Shown one piece after another: positions 21,521-33,490 of a stretch of DNA of 64,000 bases; positions within the stretch are counted from its first letter, which is position 1, and each line of letters opens with the position of its first letter. This DNA is from Stomoxys calcitrans. Taxonomy: Eukaryota > Arthropoda > Insecta > Diptera > Muscidae. The notes below the pieces were generated by a model. It ran no database searches and was not told the origin of the DNA. It was given only the letters and a program-made list of their open reading frames with translations. Location: the NCBI RefSeq assembly GCF_963082655.1, contig NC_081552.1, forward strand, positions 67,749,465-67,813,464, written 5' to 3'. The translations under genes and the position numbers were made by a program.

Positions 21521-21979
21521 TGTTTACGTTCAAACGTAAACCCCTATTTACTTGTATCCCGAAAATTAAGTTAGAAATCCCATATTGGCTCTGTTAGTTA
21601 CTATGTAAAACCGCCTAGAGAAAATAAGCGAATTTAAAAGTTTTATCGATTATTACGGCCATATTGTAAAAGCAATATCCGATGGGTTCGGTCTTGTATT
21701 TTCCTAACCTTTCGACAGTCCACACCTTGGTAAGCTCTAATCCAAAGAAATAAAATCCATCCAATGTCCAAACACTAATTACATACTTGTGTTTCATTGC
21801 TCTTTATTTCTACTTTCCATAAACTACATCGGGAGCTACAAAGCAAACAAAAATTATAGTTTGGTTTGCATTTGTTTCGGCTCGAGAGATCCATAACCAG
21901 TTTTACATCATCCAGGTTCCAGCTCTTTTCGCGCCCTTGCCTATCCCCTGTAGTCATTAAGCTGCGTTCCATTTCTACA
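21521..21979 (+). repeat. BEL/Pao 3' LTR (459 bp)
   Basis: Same length and same internal ORFs at the same offsets as the 5' LTR; no difference seen. Followed by the AGCAG duplication at 21980-21984. Confidence 0.93.
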
Positions 21980-21984
21980 AGCAG

Positions 21985-22217
21985 CTATATAAAAACATGG
22001 ACCGATTTGGCCCATTTACAATACCAACCGACCTACACTAATAGAAAATATTTGTGCAAAATTTCAAGCGGCTAGCTTTACTTCTTCGAAAGTTAGCGCG
22101 ATTTCGACAGACTGACGGACGGAAGGACGGACATGGCCAAATCGACTTAAAATGTCAAGACGATCAAGACTATATATACCTTATGGGGTCTTTCCTATGG
22201 GGGAGGGTATAAAAATG
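21985..22217 (-). repeat. DINE-1-like element, right part (split by BEL/Pao)
   Basis: Continues the copy broken at 13055: 'ctatataaaaacatggaccgatttgg', the complement of the GTCY block near 22110 (gacggacggaaggacggac), a TA run and 'gggagggtataaaaa'. Confidence 0.75.
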
Positions 22218-22435
22218 CGAGCGAGATCAGCCACATTTCGAAATGGATACCAATGGATACGATGTCATGGGTACAAGGAATCTGTTAATCAGGTAGTCTC
22301 TTTACCGTAATATTCCACAAGTAAGAACGATCTCTTCCAACAAAATTTCTAAAAAAATCTCAGAAAGATGCCTAAAGTAATCAAAACTACAATAGAAACA
22401 GGCAACCATAAAAAGTTTCCCAGCACTCTTAGAGA
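22218..22435. repeat. Unclassified repeat, paired with 36722-36940
   Basis: Shares 'cacatttcgaaatg.ataccaatgg', 'taatattccacaa', 'ttccaacaaaatttctaaaaaa' and 'aaaatgcctaaagtaatca' with the second site. Non-coding as far as I can see. Confidence 0.55.
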
Positions 22436-22439
22436 TATA

Positions 22440-22980
22440 CTTTAGGAAGACCTACGTGCGACAGTGGAGTGGGCTACCGAAAGTGGTTTAGGCGTATATC
22501 CGTATAAGACTGAAGATGTTATTTTCAGCAGTTTCTCACTGTGGCACCTGTCTCCTTGGGTGGAGAGAATGTTCCATTTGCTGAAAGCGCAAAATACCTC
22601 AGTTTTTTGCTCGACAGGAGATTGAACTTCAAATCAAACATTTTAGAAAGGGCAATAATGGCAACTCTTGCCCTATACACCTGCAAGAGTGCCATTGGCA
22701 TAAGTAAGGGATTTTAACCGCGTATCATGCACTGGATGTGTACTGCAGCTGTCAATACCTATAATGCTATATGGTGTTGTGGTTTGGTTCTCTTTGGTCA
22801 TGTGGCGGCTTAGGACATTGTGTTGTCCTTGATACAGTGTGGAGTGGCTTATTAATAAAAAATACTACTGTACAAATATTCCTGATAGAACCGATTGGAA
22901 TTACTAGTGGAGTCTTTCGAAGATAGTTGTCCTCTTCAAGAAAGGAAATCAGCCCAAGAAAAACCCTTAATGACCAGCCC
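22440..22980 (+). pseudogene. LINE relic (family 2): RT C-terminal part and RT-RNase H linker
   Basis: Broken frames give EWATESGLGVYPYKTE, a region around LLDRRLNFKSNI, and 'IMLYGVVVW', typical of the thumb and post-RT part of RNase H-bearing LINEs. Then comes LWSCGGLGH, the same linker found at 31900-32175. Frameshifts and stops are frequent. It abuts a different LINE relic at about 22983. Confidence 0.6.
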
Positions 22981-22982
22981 AA

Positions 22983-25010
22983 GAAAAACCCTTGATGACC
23001 AACATTGGGAAAGAGGCCCACAGACTTTATAACAAAATACGTCGTAAAACGGGGGAAGCATATTGGAATGTGTATTACACACGGATCAAGGAATACAATG
23101 AGATTAGCCTAACGGCAAAACGTACCTTCTGGAAGCTTTTCTACAACGAGGGGTCGAATAACCGCATATGTGAGCTAGTAAAATAGTTCGATATCTCTCT
23201 ATTGCGAACTATGTATCTCTTTATTGAACGGGAATTTTTGGAATTTAAGTGTGCAAATGTTAAAATCGATTATTATTTGTAAAAATTTGGACATAAAAAT
23301 TGAAATATAAATGGTATAATACCCATTAAATACGAGATGAAATTTCATTCGATACGATAGCGCACTCGATCACGTATGCGTTAATTCAGCCCCAGGTCGA
23401 TAGCGCCAAGATAAAAAAGTTTCTCTCAGAAACCCATGTCCAAACTGAAACTTTAGTAGACGACATTAGGCTTTTGATAAAAACAAATTTTCCACATGAT
23501 ACGACGGGACTCACGGAGATACCGAAATCTTGGAATAATGACGTTGATCGAAGGTTTATAATTATGGAATTTATGGTGAAGGAATCCTTGAGGAGCTTCA
23601 AACTATTTAAGACACCCGGACCTGATGGAATAATTTCGGCGTTACTACACTATCTGGCGCCCCATCTGGCCGCTATTTTCACAGCGTGCTTAGGACTTGC
23701 ATATGCTCCGAACGTCTGGCAGAATGCAGGGTTGGTGTTTATACGCAAGCTCGGCACTGCAAGTAATGCGAAACCAAAGGCCTACAAACGTCCTTTCTAC
23801 TCAAAACCATGGAGCGTATTGTGGATACCATGGTAAAGAGTAGGTCATCCAGCGAACTGCTCAAATACAAGCAGCATCCCTATGTCAAGGGATGGTCGGT
23901 GGAGGTTGTGCACCGAGGTGCACAAGGTGGTGCATAAAATAAAAGAGTCCTTCGATGCCAAGACGTACACATTGGCGGTTTGCATTGGCATCAAGAGGTC
24001 GTTTAACAATGTGTGGACCGACACATTGATCCAATCCTTAGACCAGCTATGCAAAAGGGTCGAAAGGGTCTTGCCAGGGGTCTCAATGTTAACCCAGAAA
24101 AGACTGAAATATGCCTGTTCACGAGGAAGACGAATGTGGGCCAATTTGACGCACTACGTTTCCTCAACGAACCGATTTCGATATCTGATAAAGTCAAATA
24201 CTTGCGAGTGATCTTGGTTAGGAAACTTAATTGGAAGTGTCATATTCAGGAGCGTATTGAGAAGGATCACAGATGTTGGGCACTATGTAGACGGCCGTAG
24301 GCTTGGCATCATTTCGAGCGGATAGCTTCCTGGCTCTATACGAGCGTAATTAGACCTATACATACTTACGCCTCAGTAGTTTGGTGAACTGCGGTGGAGA
24401 AAATGTGCAGTGTAAAGATAATACAACATGTTCACAGAACATGTTGTGTTGCAATTGGCCGATCGGATACCTGAGAGGACATTTGAGGTCGAGTGCGAGG
24501 CACTGCTGGCAGCAGCACAGTCTTGGACTGACGAAACCCTAGTATTGCCCTCAGGAAGATCATGTTACACGGAGGGATCAAAGTAAAAGGACAGAGTGGG
24601 GGCCTGAGGGTCTACATTGAGAACCCAAGGACTGAGATCTGTTTTAGACTACTTGACCATAATACGGTCCTACAGGCGGAGATCCGGGCGATCACGGAAT
24701 GCGTGACTTGTTGTGGTGCTAACGCCAGGACGTCCAGTGTGAACATCTTTTCGGACATCAAAACGACCAAAGGGCAATGCCAACCACAACGGAAAGATCA
24801 AGACCAGTCTTGGGGTGTAAGAAGGAGATTAACGCCTTCTCTGAGGATGACACAAACCACATCGTTTGGGTGCCGGGCCATAACGGAGTAAGAGAGAATG
24901 AAAGGGCAGACGATTCGGCGATGAAGGCAGGAGGACTGCCGGCAATAAACTTGGTTAACCCGAAGCCTTTCGGGTCGACGCAGTCGCAATCGCGCATGTA
25001 ACACTGTGGG
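22983..25010 (+). pseudogene. LINE relic (family 1): RT and RNase H, heavily mutated
   Basis: Pre-RT linker (EAHRLYNKIRRKTGEAYW), RT fingers (FKTPGPDGIISALLHYLAPHLAAIF), then the block NVNPEKTEICLFTRKTNVGQFDALRFLNEP, then RNase H pieces ending VWVPGHNGVRENERADDSAMKAGG. Order follows Jockey/I/R1-type LINEs with an RNase H domain. Many frame changes and an internal deletion between RT fingers and the thumb. Related copies lie at 37240-37730, 52500-53620, 54240-54760 and 61165-62135. Confidence 0.75.
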
Positions 25011-25440
25011 ACAGCGAACAGCGGTAGGACGGCGATAATCCTATGGGATTATCTTGATCGTGAAAGGATGCGGCAACTACTAAAAGATGGTAAGAATGAG
25101 GTAGCTTTTTGTATCATAACGGGTACATAAGACTACGAGTTCACTTATGCAAAATCGGTGCGGTAAGTGATAGAATGTGTAGGGCATGTGTGGGAAGATG
25201 ATGACGTTGGAGCATTTGGGTAATCTAGATCGTGAGAGGATGAGGCTGTTACTGAAAGGAAGTAAAAGGGAAGTCAATGTAGTTTTTGGTATCATAACGG
25301 TGAAATCGGTGCGGCAAGTGATAGCATGTGTAGGGCATGTGGGGAAGATGATGACACGTTGGAGCAATTCCTATATAATTTTCCGCTGTTTGCGGCTAAA
25401 AATCACCGGTAGCACTAAATTCCTAACATAAAATTTTCTT
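25011..25440 (+). pseudogene. LINE 3' tail, internally duplicated
   Basis: A C-terminal region (CRACG-type zinc motif, 'tgtagggcatgt.gggaagatgatgac') occurs twice about 135-165 bp apart, each after an 'aaatcggtgcgg' stretch, consistent with a local tandem duplication in the LINE family 1 tail. Confidence 0.5.
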
Positions 25441-25458
25441 TTTCGAGGTTACTTTTTT

Positions 25459-26460
25459 TTACCCTCCACCCATAAGATAGGGGTATACTAATTTCGCCAT
25501 TCCATTTGAAACTACTCGAAATATGCGTCTAAGACCCCATAAAGAATATATATTCTTGATCGTAATGATATTTTAAATCGATCTAGCCATGTCCGTCCGT
25601 CTGTCTGTCGAAAACACACTAACTTTCGAAATAGTTAAGCTTGGTACTTGAAATTTTGTATAAATACTTCTTTTTAGTGCAGGTCATTTGGGATTGTAAA
25701 CGGGCCAAATCGGTCCATGTTGTGGTATAGCTGCCATATAAACCGATATCGGATCTTGACTTTTTGGGCCTTTAGATGGCGCAAATCTTATCCGATTTGG
25801 CTGAAAATTTGCACCAATTTGGTCCAAATCGGTTCATAACCTGATATAGCTCCCATATGAACCCATCCGGGATCTTGGCTTCTTGATCCTTTCGAATTCG
25901 AAATTCTTATCCGATTTGGATGAAATTTTGCATGATGACACCAAGTGTTTTGCTTTAATTTTCAAAAACTCTGCCATGTATGGTTCAAATGGGTTCATAA
26001 CCAGATATAGCTCCCATATAAACCGATCTCGGATCTTGACATTTTGAGTATCTAGAGGGCTCAATTCTTATCCGATTTGCCTAAAATTTAGCATGAAGTG
26101 TTTTGTTTTGACTTTCAACAACTTTGGCAAGTATGGTCCAAATCGGTTCATAACCTGATATAGCTCCCATATACACCGATCTCGGATCTTGACTTCTTGA
26201 GCCGCTAGAGGGCGCAACAATTATCCGATTTGGCTGAAATTTTGCGTGAAGTGTTTTATTCTTCTAAAAACTGCACCAAATATGGTTCAAATCGGTTCAT
26301 AACCTGATGTAGCTCCCATATAAACAGTTCTCCCAATTTTATTTCTTGATCCACCATAGGGCGCAATTGTTATCCAATTTGGCTGAAATTTTACACAATC
26401 AATTCCACTTTGGTCTCCAACAGCCAAACGAAGTATAGACTCAATCGGTTCATAACTTGA
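25459..26460 (+). repeat. DINE-1-like tandem array
   Basis: Head 'accctccacccataagatagggg', GTCC/GTCT block near 25593, then units whose 'ccatat' landmark falls at 25734, 25852, 26014, 26167 and 26316. The spacing settles at 149-153 bp, with one deletion-shortened unit. Confidence 0.75.
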
Positions 26461-26535
26461 TAAAGCGTACTAAGTTCGGCCGGCCAGAATTTTATATACC
26501 CTCCACCATAAATCGCATTTGTCAAGTTCCTTGGT
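26461..26535 (-). repeat. DINE-1-like terminal fragment, reverse
   Basis: Carries 'aaagcgtactaagttcggccggcc' and 'tatataccctccaccat', the complement of the family end, fused to the preceding copy. Confidence 0.6.
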
Positions 26536-26984
26536 CCAAAGTAAAATTAAGTCAAATTTTCTTAAATTAAAAATGCCGTTTGCGTTCTAGATAGGGAGAA
26601 TATAATTGGACTTCAGCCGGGCTCAAATTTTATGTTTTATTATTTTTGGATTTTTTTTTATTTTTAATTCATTAAAAGAAAGTGCAATATAACTAAAATT
26701 ATATCGGGTTTAATGTCATTTATACATTTGGATTTTATGGCATTGGGTCTTATGACATCAATAATTTTATGATTGGTTGGGTAGTATGTCATATCTATTT
26801 TCATTAAAGGTCCAAAATCATATTCAAATAATGTCAGTGTGTCCAAAAGACGGTCATATCGCCCAAAAGTGTGCAAAAACAACCAACATTAGCATCGTTT
26901 GGGCTATATGACATTTGTTGTTTGGGGTGAAATGACGCTACGCTTTAAATTTAGGACAAACATTTTTTCAGTGTAGACTTCTAT
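26536..26984. other. Unassigned AT-rich spacer
   Basis: No gene or familiar repeat seen; several 'atgtcat/tatgacat' words recur without a clear structure. Confidence 0.4.
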
Positions 26985-27300
26985 ATGGATAATTCCAAAC
27001 TAGACGACCAGGTGGGCTTTGGGGTGTACTCTAAGAACTTGGATTGGTCATTTCGAGAAGATTACCCCACCACTGTAGTGTGTATCAAGCGATGATCCTT
27101 GCAATTTAAGAAGTGGTGGAATGGCTAAGATATAATGTCATAACAACGATTTCCAAAAATACCTTCTCAGATAGCCAGGCATGTATCAAATCCCTGGAGA
27201 ACGTATTTCTGAATTCAAAACCCTCCATCGACTGTTGCAAATCTTTTAACGAGATGGAGATATCCCACAGAATTGTAAAGCGGACGATCTTGCGAGAGTA
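26985..27300 (+). pseudogene. LINE relic (family 2): RNase H domain
   Basis: Translates in shifting frames to DNSKLDDQVGFGVYSKNLD, then VVEWLRYNVITTISKNTFSDSQACIKSLENVFLNSK. TDGSK and SDSQA are the RNase H active-site blocks of such LINEs; here TDGS reads as MDNS. Non-functional. Confidence 0.7.
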
Positions 27301-27690
27301 GAAAGAAGTAAGGTCGTAAGATCCGTTTATATGGCAGCAATAGAGACGGATTCAGACCATACTTGACATGGATGTAGGAGTTTATAGGAGAAATCATTGG
27401 CAGAAATATTTTAGCCAAATCCAATAATAGTTGCTCCCTCTAGAAGCTTATGAAGTAAAATCAGGAGGTAGGATTATATGGGAGTTTTATCAGGTTATAG
27501 ACCGGTATAGACCATAGTAGATCTATAGGACCTCTAGGGGTTCAAAAAGTACAATCGGGAGATCGGTTTATATGGGTTAGACCAATTGAGACGGTTATAG
27601 ACCAATTGAGACTATACTTGGAGGTCATAAAAGAAACCGTTTGGCGAAATTTCAGCCAAATCGGATTACAATTGCGAATGACAAAATTAG
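27300..27690 (-). repeat. DINE-1-like partial copy, reverse
   Basis: Contains 'gatccgtttatatggcagc', 'agaaatcattggcag..attttagccaaatcc' and 'gagatcggtttatatggg'; both termini are absent. Confidence 0.6.
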
Positions 27691-27827
27691 TATATGACTT
27701 GCCCTATGACCATGTGTGTATGAAGAAAATTGAAAAAAAAAATAGTCAATTTAAATATAAAGGAGCGGAAGCGCCCGCTCCCGATCCCTGCTTATAGCTA
27801 TTTCATTTGAACGTTTTTATTCTCACC

Positions 27828-29340
27828 ACCGAAAGATGGGGGTATATTCATTTTTATACCCACCACCGAAGGATGGGGGTATATTCATTTTGTCATTCCG
27901 TTTGCAACACATCGAAATATCCATTTCCGACTATAAAGTATATATATTCTTGATCAGCGTAAAAATCTAGGACGATCTAGACATGTCCGTCCGTCTGTCT
28001 GTTGAAATCAGAGTTAAAATTTTGCACAAATTCTTTTTTTGTCCATAAGCAGGTTAAGCTCGAAGTTAGGCTATATCGGACTATATCTTGATATAGCCCC
28101 CATATAAACCGATCCTCCGATTTAGGGTCTAAGGCCCATAAAAGCCACATTTATTATCCGATTTCGCTGAAATTTAGGACAGTGAGTTGTGTTAGGCCTT
28201 TCGATTTCCTTCGTTAATTTGGCTTAGATCGGTTCAGATTTAGATATAGCTGCCATATAGACCGATCGTCCGGTTAAGGGTCTAAGGCCCACAAAAGCCA
28301 CATTTATTATCCGAGTTTGATGAAATTCGGCACAGCGAATTGTGTAAGGCCTTTCGACATCCTTCGTTAATTTGGCTCAGATCGGTCCAGATTTGGATAT
28401 AGCTGCCATATAGACCGATCCTCCGATACATGGTCTTAGGCCCATAAAAGCCACATTTATTATCCGATTTTGCTGAAATTTGGGACAGTTAGTTAATAGT
28501 TACGTAAGGCCCTTAAACATATTTCTGCAATTTGGTCCAGATCGGTTCAGATTTGGAGATAGCTGCCATATAGACCGATTTCTTGATTTGTGGTTTTAGG
28601 CCCATAAAATGCTCTTTTATTGTCCGATGTCGCCGAAATTTGGGACAGTGAGTTATGTTAAGCCCCTTGACATACTTCTGCAATATCGCACAGATCGGTC
28701 CAGATTTGGATATAGCTGCCATATAGACCGATATCTAGGTTTAAGGTTTCGGGGCCATAAGAGGCGCATTTATTGTCCGATGTCGATGAAATTTGAGACA
28801 GTGAGTTTGGTTAGGCTCTTCGACATCCTTCTTCAATTTTGCCCAGATCGGTCCAGATTTGAATATAGCTGCCATATAGACAGATCTCTCGATTTAAGGT
28901 TTTGGGCCCATAAAAGAGGCATTTATTGTCCGATTTCGCCGAAATTTGGGACAGTGCTTTGTGTTAGGCTCTTCGACATTTTTATGCAACTTGGCCCAAA
29001 TCGGTCCAGATTTGGATATAGCTGCCATGTAGACCGATATCTCGATTTAAAGTCTTGGCCCCATAAAAGGCGCATTTATAATCCGATTTCACTGAAATTT
29101 GACACAGTGACTTATGTTAGGCTTTTCGACATCCGTGCCGTATATAGTTCAGATCGGTTTATTTTTAGATATAGCTAGTGTACTTATTAGTATTTGGTCC
29201 AAATCGGAACATATTTAGATATAACTGATATGGGACATAAGGTGTGAAATTTTCACCGAATTTTTTTGAAAGGTGGTTTACATTTATACCCGAGGTGGTG
29301 GGTATCCAAAGTTCGGCCCGGCCGAACTTATCGCCTTTTT
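27828..29340 (+). repeat. DINE-1-like array, subtype B, long
   Basis: Head 'tacccaccaccgaaggatgggggtat', TA run, GTCC block near 27988, then seven or so units ('agatttggatatagctgccatatagaccgat'). Landmark spacing: 28253, 28406, 28566, 28719, 28872, 29025, that is 153 bp in all but one step (160). Ends 'ggtggtgggtat...ggcccggccgaact...ctttttactt'. A 189-aa ORF (28609-29178) is only the array read in frame. Confidence 0.8.
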
Positions 29341-30569
29341 ACTTATTTTTTTTTTTTCAAATAAGCTTAAGAATTCGATTTAGTTATAAGCACATAACAT
29401 TCTTATACTAAATGTTTGAATAAATCCTCAACTATCTCAATAAAGATCTTTAATGTCACTTATCTCATTATTATTATTCTAATAATCCACCTTAATTTGT
29501 ACTTCATCACTTAGTTTGTTACTACTTTCCATTGTAACCTTCAGCTATCATTGGTGGGCATTCAGCCAGAACAGTGAGAAACATCTTGAAGCCAAATTTC
29601 TATGGTGGCTGTTGGTATCTTAAAAATATACGTCATCATAACCTAAGGACATTTCATGTTACATTATGAAATCAGCGAACCAGCACTTGTTTAGATACGC
29701 TTGACTAGGTTCAGTTGGTTTGCCAGTACAAAAGGACGAAACAACAAAAAAAAATAAAAAGCCAGAAATATCTTAAGGGCCATTACCCTAAAGGAATGGT
29801 GGCCAATTGCTGCAGCAGATGTTTGCAGCTAACTAACTTACAACGAATGCATCGCATCATTTATGTGTGTTTTCATGGCATTAGATAGGAGAGTGCATCA
29901 GAGTGTAGCATATCTTTAGGCGAACACTTGCACTCATTTGCATTATAACATGCACATTCATAACAAGGACAAAGATACAAATAATGTTAGAGACAAGAGG
30001 ATGGAATGAAGCAAGGGAAAAGAAATTGCTGATATTGATAGATAGTGAAGAAAGGTGTCTTACTACATTTTAAGTGAACCGTGCAATACAACATTGCCTA
30101 TGTATGTACTGAAAAGGGGGGAGTTTTTGTATAATGTTGCATATTTGCAGTTCAATGTGGTACGTATGTATGTATTCTTTCTTCTTCCAAAAAATTCTAA
30201 CGACATGGGCACCTGCGCCAACATTTTGTTATGGCCAAACAACAAAAACATCAACAAATTTGATAAAATTGTTGTGTCAAAGCAACCACATAAAGGATAG
30301 AAGACCAAATTGTACTCGTATTACGAACAATGTTACCATATTTGAATTTTTTTTTCCAAATTTCGATGTAGTTTTTACAAACACTATGTTGGCGAGATTT
30401 TGCAGAAAAATTCAATTAAAACAATGTTGAATTTGAAGACGGGTTACTCAAAAACATGAATCTGGTTGGAAATTAGGTTGACGTCTAACACAATCAAGAC
30501 AAGCTGTGTCAAATGAAGGACGTATTTGCTCACTACGACAATTTGGGTCTTAAAGAGAGTGGAACTAAA
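29341..30569. other. Unassigned AT-rich sequence
   Basis: No conserved coding signal; small ORFs near 30055-30430 show no family motif. May be unique intergenic or intronic DNA. Confidence 0.4.
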
Positions 30570-31432
30570 TATTTATAGTTTTTAGGGCCAATACCCCAAA
30601 CCGGACATATTTGCTGACTTTTCCAATAAGGAGTTTAAATGAGATTAGAAAACGAATTTGATATCCAATTTTGAGGCCAATGGCAATATGGGGTTCAAAT
30701 AAATGATATATAGATATATAAGAATAGAGCACGTTGCTGATATATTTTCCGGGCTTAGTGTTTGGGGGACCACCCCAATCCCCAAAACACCCCTAAATCG
30801 GGCATATTTACCGACCATGTCAATGTGGGGCTTAAATGAAATGTATTGGGGGTGAGCAAGAATTGATACCCATTTTCGGGACCAATTTCACCTTTCCCAA
30901 AATACCCCACAAACAGCAATTTTTTTGTGAGCATCGCAATATGGGGCTCAAATAAAGGTATTTGGGAGTAGAATACGAATTTGAAAAAAGGGAAAACATT
31001 TTTCGACCATGCCAATATGTGGCTCAAATGAAAGGTATTTGAGATTAGAAAACGAATTTGATAACCTATTTTGGGGCCATGTGTTTGGAGGACGCCTCAT
31101 CCTGTAAACTCCTCTTAAACCAAGTATCTGGGGAACCACCTCTCCCCCGAAAACCCTACTAATTCAGACATCATGAAAATATCGGGCTGAAATATTCTCA
31201 TGATGTCTGAATTAGTGAGGACCAAGAAATATCATATCGTCGACCAATAAAGATCATTTGGGATTCAAATAAAGGCACTTATATTGTTAAACTGTTAGTC
31301 AAGCGATATACTATTTTCGTAGCATGGTATTTCACTAAAAGCTCTTTAATTGTCGAAAATAAATATTCCAAGAAAATTTTTGTTCCATACAAAGTCAAAA
31401 AAGGCGCAGCGAAGCGGGCCCGGGTCAACTAG
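30570..31432 (-). repeat. G-rich interspersed element, reverse copy
   Basis: The complement of the 41301 family: 'gggaccaccccaatccccaaaacacccctaaatcgg' units with 'ccaatatgtggctcaaatgaaaggtatt', ending in 'ggcgcagcgaagcgggcccgggtcaactagtt', the complement of the start of the forward copy. Confidence 0.7.
31159..31215. repeat. 24-bp-arm hairpin
   Basis: CTAATTCAGACATCATGAAAATAT at 31159-31182 is mirrored at 31192-31215 with one mismatch and a 9-base loop. It lies inside the G-rich element at a point where other copies have only one arm. Confidence 0.7.
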
Positions 31433-32175
31433 TTTTTTATAAATTAATCCAAAATATTGAATTGGTGCAAGTTCGTGCAGATGACAGGACACTTTACTGA
31501 ACACCGAAAAAGAACAAGGGCGGCCCAAGTCGAACCTTTTTAGACCCACTCTGCTGAAAATTAAAGTTTTGACAGTTATTGCTTTATTTTTGCCCCTTTT
31601 GCCACTGTGAAACCTGTCGTTAACAAATGAGCTTCAGTTATGTCGACTTTAAGATCTTATTCCATTTTGGTACCCCAATTAACAAAGAAAAATCCATTTT
31701 GCTTACAAAAACCAAAAATATAAATTTTTGGGAAAAAATATGTAGCAATCATTTGCTTAAAAACCTTCGTACGAAATCATCGATTAGTTGAAGAGGGACC
31801 TCATATATAAATATTTTTTTTAATGTTCTCATTTGAAGGTTTTTTAAAAGTTAAAAAAAAATTGATTTTCGATTTTTGCATTTTTGTCCACCTGAGCAAC
31901 ACTGTGCGTCGCTTCTAATGCCAATGGTTATTGTAGCTAGACAAAATGAAGCGACCACTGTTTTAAGGCTAAGGGAGCTTTCTCTTTGGTCATGTGGCGG
32001 CCATAGACACTGCCTAGTTCTTCATACAATGACCGGTATTCCAGGCAGTGTGAATAACACATAGCCTGAACCGCTTTTTGATAAAAAAAATACTGCACCA
32101 CTGTCCTGATATCACCGATTGGAACAACAATACCCAGTGTTGAGCTGAATCTAAAACGCACTTCTCTGATGCTAG

Positions 32176-32535
32176 ATTTATACTGACCATTTATTTTCAA
32201 ATTTCCTATCACTACAATAAATGAAAATCTTAAAACTAAACTAGAACGAGATACCAACGCAGTGATATCTCCGTTTCTCCTTATCTGATATTTTACGATC
32301 CTAAGTAAACACACACATGCATTTCTTAGACTCATTATCTATTCCCTTTTTAAAAGTACACATGCAGGGTTTATACGGCTGTGCGTATTGGTTTTATGAG
32401 ATAGGCGATCGTACAAATAGACCCTAAACCGCACACAGACTCGATAAGATAACAACGCGTGGGCTATGAAATGCTAATGCGTTATCTCTCATGTTCAAAA
32501 TAAATGTATTTTGAACACCCAGGTAAAAGAATTTA
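32176..32535. mobile_element. Possible insertion inside LINE relic
   Basis: This block separates LINE coding segments that are contiguous in the family. Near its ends, 'catttattttcaaa' and the complement of 'gttcaaaataaatg' form a weak inverted repeat. Nature unknown. Confidence 0.35.
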
Positions 32536-32664
32536 CATATAATTCAATACGGATGGTTCCAAACAAGATGATCAGGTGGGTTTTGGGGTGTACTCTGAAG
32601 AACTAGAATTATAGTGTGTATCAAGCGGAGATCCTTGCAAAAGAGAGGTGGTAGGATGGCTAAA

Positions 32665-32940
32665 GATGCGATTCCACGATCAGACATGTCATACATAATT
32701 TCAAAAATAGCATCTTTGAAAGTTGTACGCTTCGTGTGATACGTACGAAAAATGTAATATATGATTGGAATAAACAACTTTTTTGATTAAATCGAGATTT
32801 TATTTCATCGAATATACATGTAGACACATGTCCATATAAAAAAAGTACAATACATATTAGAATACGTGCCGATTAGAGTACGCTCTATTCGTATATGAAA
32901 GTGACAGCTCATATCATATGTCTGATCGTGTAGTAGAAGC
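32665..32940. mobile_element. MITE-like insertion in LINE relic
   Basis: CACGATCAGACAT at 32675 is mirrored by ATGTCTGATCGTG ending at 32930 (256 bp between outer edges). Flanking LINE sequence is duplicated approximately: GCTAAAGAT on the left and GCTTAAGAT on the right, suggesting an 8-10-bp target duplication and ends slightly outside the inverted repeat. No coding capacity. Confidence 0.55.
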
Positions 32941-33490
32941 TTAAGATATGATGTCATAACGACGCTTGGTATAAGTATCTTCTCAGACAGCCAGCAGCCA
33001 TTAAATCTCTAGGGAACATATTTCCGACTTGAAGAACCGCCCTCGACAGTCGCAGATCTCTCAGGAAGATGGCTGAACAGTTCAAAATTCTCGGACGAGT
33101 TTGCGAGACTAGGAACTACCTTACACACTCCAGGGGAACTGGACTATGTGGGTGTGCCTCTAGCCACATGTAAGCTAAATCTTCAGGATCAGACCCGAAG
33201 GACAACGAATGACAGGTGGTCACAAATTGGGACTTGTGAACATTCCCAAATTATGGGGCCTAGTTTAGACTTGAAGAGGTCTACCGCTTTGTTTCACTAG
33301 CTAGAACAGACATCTAAGTCATTGTGTCCGTCATGACAGGTCACTGTCTAATAGGAAAACATGCTGACAGACTGAAGGATGCCAGCAACGACTTTTGCAG
33401 AAGCTGTAAGGACATCGAAGAAGTTGGGTCTATAGAACACCTTCTATGTGTGTGTCCTGCACTGGCTGTCAGAAGGAGTCCCACTTTATT

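Larger units (their letters stand above)
13061..21979 (+). mobile_element. Complete BEL/Pao LTR retrotransposon
   Basis: An 8,919-bp element: 5' LTR 13061-13519, primer-binding site about 13522, long leader, polyprotein gene 15076-20313, extra ORF 20410-21294, purine-rich tract, 3' LTR 21521-21979 and a 5-bp duplication. Gag DUF1759-like, CCHC knuckles, retropepsin, RT with YVDD, RNase H, and integrase in that order mark BEL/Pao. Both LTRs are 459 bp and encode the same ORFs at the same offsets; I saw no difference. All this indicates a very recent insertion. Confidence 0.95.
31890..33490 (+). pseudogene. LINE relic (family 2): linker, RNase H and zinc tail, with two insertions
   Basis: Linker TTVLRLRELSLWSCGGHRHCLVLHT; then RNase H YTDGSKQDDQVGFGVYSEEL (split just before it by about 360 bp of unrelated sequence at 32176-32535), SDSQ region near 32985, and the tail TGHCLIGKHADRLKDASNDFCRSC...EHLLCVCPALAVRR near 33340-33480, the CCHC-like end known from Jockey-type LINEs. 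A second insertion sits at about 32665-32940. Frames are broken throughout. Confidence 0.7.

Noticed and set aside
28609..29178. 189-aa ORF with repeated 51-aa motif
   Set aside because: 153 bp is a multiple of three, so the DINE array stays open by chance; the peptide repeats follow the DNA unit and have no independent support.
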